A stretch of DNA of 64,000 nucleotides from Amoebidium appalachense (Eukaryota; Ichthyosporea): NCBI GenBank assembly GCA_963693365.1, contig CAVNZM010000016.1, positions 5,518,001-5,582,000 on the forward strand, written 5' to 3'. The position numbers and the translations under genes were made by a program. Below the pieces are notes generated by a model. The model saw only the letters and a program-made list of their open reading frames with translations, was not told the origin of the DNA and did no database searches. Positions 61,335 to 64,000 of the stretch are shown here, one piece after another. How positions within the stretch are numbered: position 1 is the first letter of the stretch; each line of letters begins with the position of its first letter.

Positions 61335-61778
61335 AGTCTTCTTTCAGAGGTGTCCTTTCAGGACAGACCACTGTGTGGAGACCGCTTTACTTCCATGCAA
61401 CCGGGCATGGTTGCTCTGTGTCGTGCATCTGTAAGCACATACGCATTTTTCGCTGCACTGCATTAGTTTGCACACACATCTTCACCGTTTTGCTCACCTT
61501 GCTTGCATAAGCAACCCTGCTCGTCTTTGATCAAGACGGGTTGACCCGCCCAAGTTCAGTTGATGCTGCTGTCTGAGTTGGAGCGTCGTATATATGCGGG
61601 CTAATGGGTCGAAACTCAGATGCAATTGATGACTTGGGTCCTGCCTGAGGATGGGCTCTGCTTATGACGCATACTATACACATGGCTGATATTGCATACT
61701 TGAATGTTTGCCTTTGCATGTGTCCTGCACCATGCTTCTCGTCGTGTATGCGTACTTCGTACCGTGTTCCGCTTTCAA
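61335..61778 (+). mobile_element. Family A SINE-like element, near full length
   Basis: It starts AGTCTTCTTTCAGAGGTGTC directly after the family B C tail and ends CGTACTTCGTACCGTGTTCC, GCTTTCAA plus a C tail to 61804. It is the best full-length family A copy, about 444 bp without the tail. Confidence 0.78.
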
Positions 61779-61804
61779 CCCCCCCCCCCCCCCCCCCCCC
61801 CCCC

Positions 61805-62908
61805 TAAACACACACACACACACACACACAGTCGGCTTTGGTCATACACCACCCCCTTTCCTTGCCCAATTGCATGTCTTTATGACTCCTTAACCATATG
61901 CTGTAGCTGTCCTGGCTTTATTTCTTTCAACTGGTTGATTTTGTTTTGTGTTTCATTATTGTTCGTAAGAAAGGGGTTTTGGGGGGGGGGGGGGGGTTGG
62001 AGTGGTTGTGTCTCTTGCCTGAGCTCTCGGCAGCATAAGTTCATAGGCTTGCCATTGATTCTCCGTGGATTAGCTTGATATAGCGGGGAGGTTGGAATAT
62101 TATTTGTCTTTGACGCAAGCATTCAGTTTTTTCTGATATTAGTTTTTCTTTTTTTTTTTTTTTGTTTTTTTGTTTTTTGTTTTTTGGTACCTGCTGGCAG
62201 TTTTCAACAAGTCAGCAAAATCACTTTTTACATTTGATGATTGAGCTCGAGTACACGTGTACTTGCGGCCGATGTTTAATAAAATGGAATGATTGGGTAC
62301 ATATCATGCATCTCTTTTGTTCATCTCTGCCACGGGAGTGGTTGGTAGGCAGTTGAGGAGGGGGGGGGGGGGGGTTCAATTACAACTTAGCACACAAGCA
62401 GAAGCTTGACGCGTGTGCGTGTGTACACCTACACATTACGAGCACACAAAAACACAAGTGCACACGTGCACACGTGCACACGTGCGCGCGCGCGCACGCG
62501 CCAATGGCATTCACACACTGATACCATACCGGGGTTCCGGAAGACACTCACAAATTTCTGATTTGCCCGCGCCTACACACACGCACATACACTGTAGTGT
62601 GGCACATTTACATAACACGTTAAAGAATGGACAGACACCTTCTGAAGCACGCTGCTGCTTTTTTTTTTTTTAAAGGAGTGTGTGTGTTGGTGGGGGGAGG
62701 GGGGGGGGGGGGGGGGGGCATCTGGGTTTGAGTGTGCCAAGAGCTCGAGTAACTCCATGACCGGCACTACTGAAAAGTAAAAATAATCTTCACGACCGGT
62801 GATAAAAGTTAAATAAAAAAGAGTGTATTTTTTTTTTCCAAAGGGAGCGGCACGAGACCCCCCCACCTCCCCCAACAACAACAACAAAAAAACAACCACC
62901 ACCATCAC

Positions 62909-62940
<32 letters not shown>

Positions 62941-62960
62941 TGGCGCACACACCTATTATT
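61805..62960. other. Intergenic, no gene seen
   Basis: CA repeat (61806-61830), G tracts (61980-61996, 62359-62374, 62691-62718), T run (62150-62163) and alternating CG/CA (62460-62502) occur in otherwise unique sequence. Confidence 0.5.
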
Positions 62961-62964
62961 TGTT

Positions 62965-63208
62965 GTGTTTCCTCGCATAAGATAAGCAACCCTGCTCATC
63001 TCTGATTATGTTCAAGTGAACTAGTACCGGCATTGGCTTGCACACGCGCATGCGAGGTGAAAAAAATAATTCGCACGCGATTGCACCGATTTGACAGATA
63101 TAGATATTTGGGCGGGAACTTTTTGCGCACACCAAAAAAAAAAGTTTTTATAAACAACAAAAGATGTAGCAATAATAGGTCGTAGCTCAGGTACTGTGAA
63201 TGACTTCC

Positions 63209-63243
<35 letters not shown>

Positions 63244-63385
63244 CTCCTCAATAATAAGCGAAACCCTCCCCTTGAGGATAGACTCTGCTTATGAACATCC
63301 TTTATGTGGTTTGCACTCATTATCTGCATTGCCTTGTCGGGTAATATGCAAGTGTACCGTTCTTGTGTTCCATTATTATGAATTC
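62965..63385 (+). mobile_element. Divergent family B-like element
   Basis: Order of landmarks: ATAAGCAACCCTGCTCATCT, AGTACCGGCATTGGCT, GGTCGTAGCTCAGGTACTGT, then an internal C tract (63211-63240), CTTGAGGATAGACTCTGCTT and TGTACCGTTCTTGTGTTCCA. A C tract has invaded exactly at the position where other copies are truncated. Confidence 0.5.
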
Positions 63386-63527
63386 TCGCCCCTTCCCCTC
63401 CCCCGAGCTCCCCCCGGCCCCGTTCCCCTGCGCTGCCCGCTCCCCTGGCCAGAAAGGTCTATACGACGGATCCCCTTGGTATGGGCCCAGGAAATTGCTG
63501 TGACAAAATCACCACTTTTTAAACATA

Positions 63528-63665
63528 TAGGGCCTGTTTGGCAGCACCCCAATAATCGTATTCGTATTTAGGCCCTAAATACGATCTATCGTATTTACAA
63601 AATTTATCGTGGTATGCGTATTTAGGGCCTAAATACGGTTGGTGCCTTCCAAACGCTGTCAGGCG
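63528..63665. mobile_element. MITE-like foldback element
   Basis: The left end AGGGCCTGTTTGGCAGCACC and the inverted right end (GGTGCCTTCCAAACGCTGTC) form imperfect termini. Internally CGTATTTAGGCCCTAAATACG (63563-63583) pairs with CGTATTTAGGGCCTAAATACG (63617-63637). The left terminus matches the element at 34905. Confidence 0.6.
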
Positions 63666-64000
63666 TGACTGGTCACATAAAATGTCGATACATGGTTCAC
63701 GAGATCTGATTGGCCCTATTCGCACCCATTGATCATCCTTCGGCATTCCATGCATTTAGACTGGTGCAGCTGTAGTCAGTATTACAGCGAACGGCAAAAA
63801 CGAGTCACCGACAGGAGTCTTGCTCTGTTTAACAATAGGTTAGAATGTCTGTTATTGAAGGGATACTGCCAGTTATTGCGGTGGCTAGCCTTGCTAGAGA
63901 CCTCGTTTTACGTCACCAACGTTCGTCCCTGGCATTCCCCACATATCTGAACACATAATGAGTGTTAAAATTTGTCCTTGTCTATGCAATACTCGTTGTG
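63666..64000. other. Window end, no gene seen
   Basis: This is unique sequence with a plus frame of 73 codons but no supporting feature. Confidence 0.4.

Overview
The window is nuclear DNA from an intron-rich, probably unicellular eukaryote that is neither an animal nor a land plant. The evidence is spliced genes with GT-AG introns, an eIF3b subunit, an F-box/leucine-rich-repeat protein, a fasciclin-domain protein, and a plasma-membrane P-type H+-ATPase of the kind found in fungi, plants and many protists. No prokaryotic operon, rRNA, tRNA or CRISPR array was seen. The lineage cannot be fixed from this sequence; a protist or fungal-allied/holozoan lineage is only a guess.

Layout. 0.2-1.65 kb holds an eroded coding fragment. 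4.7-5.5 kb is a decaying cysteine-rich tandem-repeat gene. 5.5-8.8 kb is a nest of related element 3' ends, two of them forming a large inverted repeat, followed by CT, CA and CGCA microsatellites. 10.4-11.9 kb is an intronless fasciclin gene (+). 12-17 kb is mostly simple sequence. 17.4-20.0 kb is a two-exon F-box/LRR gene (-). 21.4-32.2 kb is a complete 17-exon eIF3b gene (-), for which every exon and phase could be reconstructed. 34.1-42.9 kb is a gene (-) with repeated WD(D/E)EFG-type acidic motifs, 5' end not found. 46.9-47.5 kb is a small multi-pass membrane protein (+). 48.0-49.1 kb holds the 3' exons of an unidentified gene (-). 50.8-55.3 kb is a five-exon H+-ATPase (-). 57.6-60.0 kb is a probable unidentified multi-exon gene (+). 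The rest is intergenic sequence, microsatellites and dispersed repeats.

The most unusual theme is the G/C homopolymer. Tracts of 10-50 G or C occur throughout. In eight of the sixteen eIF3b introns a C tract starts within about 25 nt of the 5' splice site. Two related dispersed repeat families (A and B here, with degenerate relatives) share a 5' hairpin, an interior pair of motifs resembling RNA polymerase III A and B boxes, a 3' GTACTTCGTAC hairpin and a poly(C) tail. Several copies sit inside the intronic C tracts and many are 5'-truncated at the same point. They look like poly(C)-tailed SINE-type elements, which I regard as the best candidate for an undescribed system here.

The genes are unrelated housekeeping or surface genes (translation initiation, proton pumping, ubiquitin-ligase substrate recognition, cell surface) and do not form a pathway or operon. 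A second notable observation is an exact 42-bp tandem duplication inside the H+-ATPase that duplicates the M6 segment carrying the conserved proton-binding Asp.
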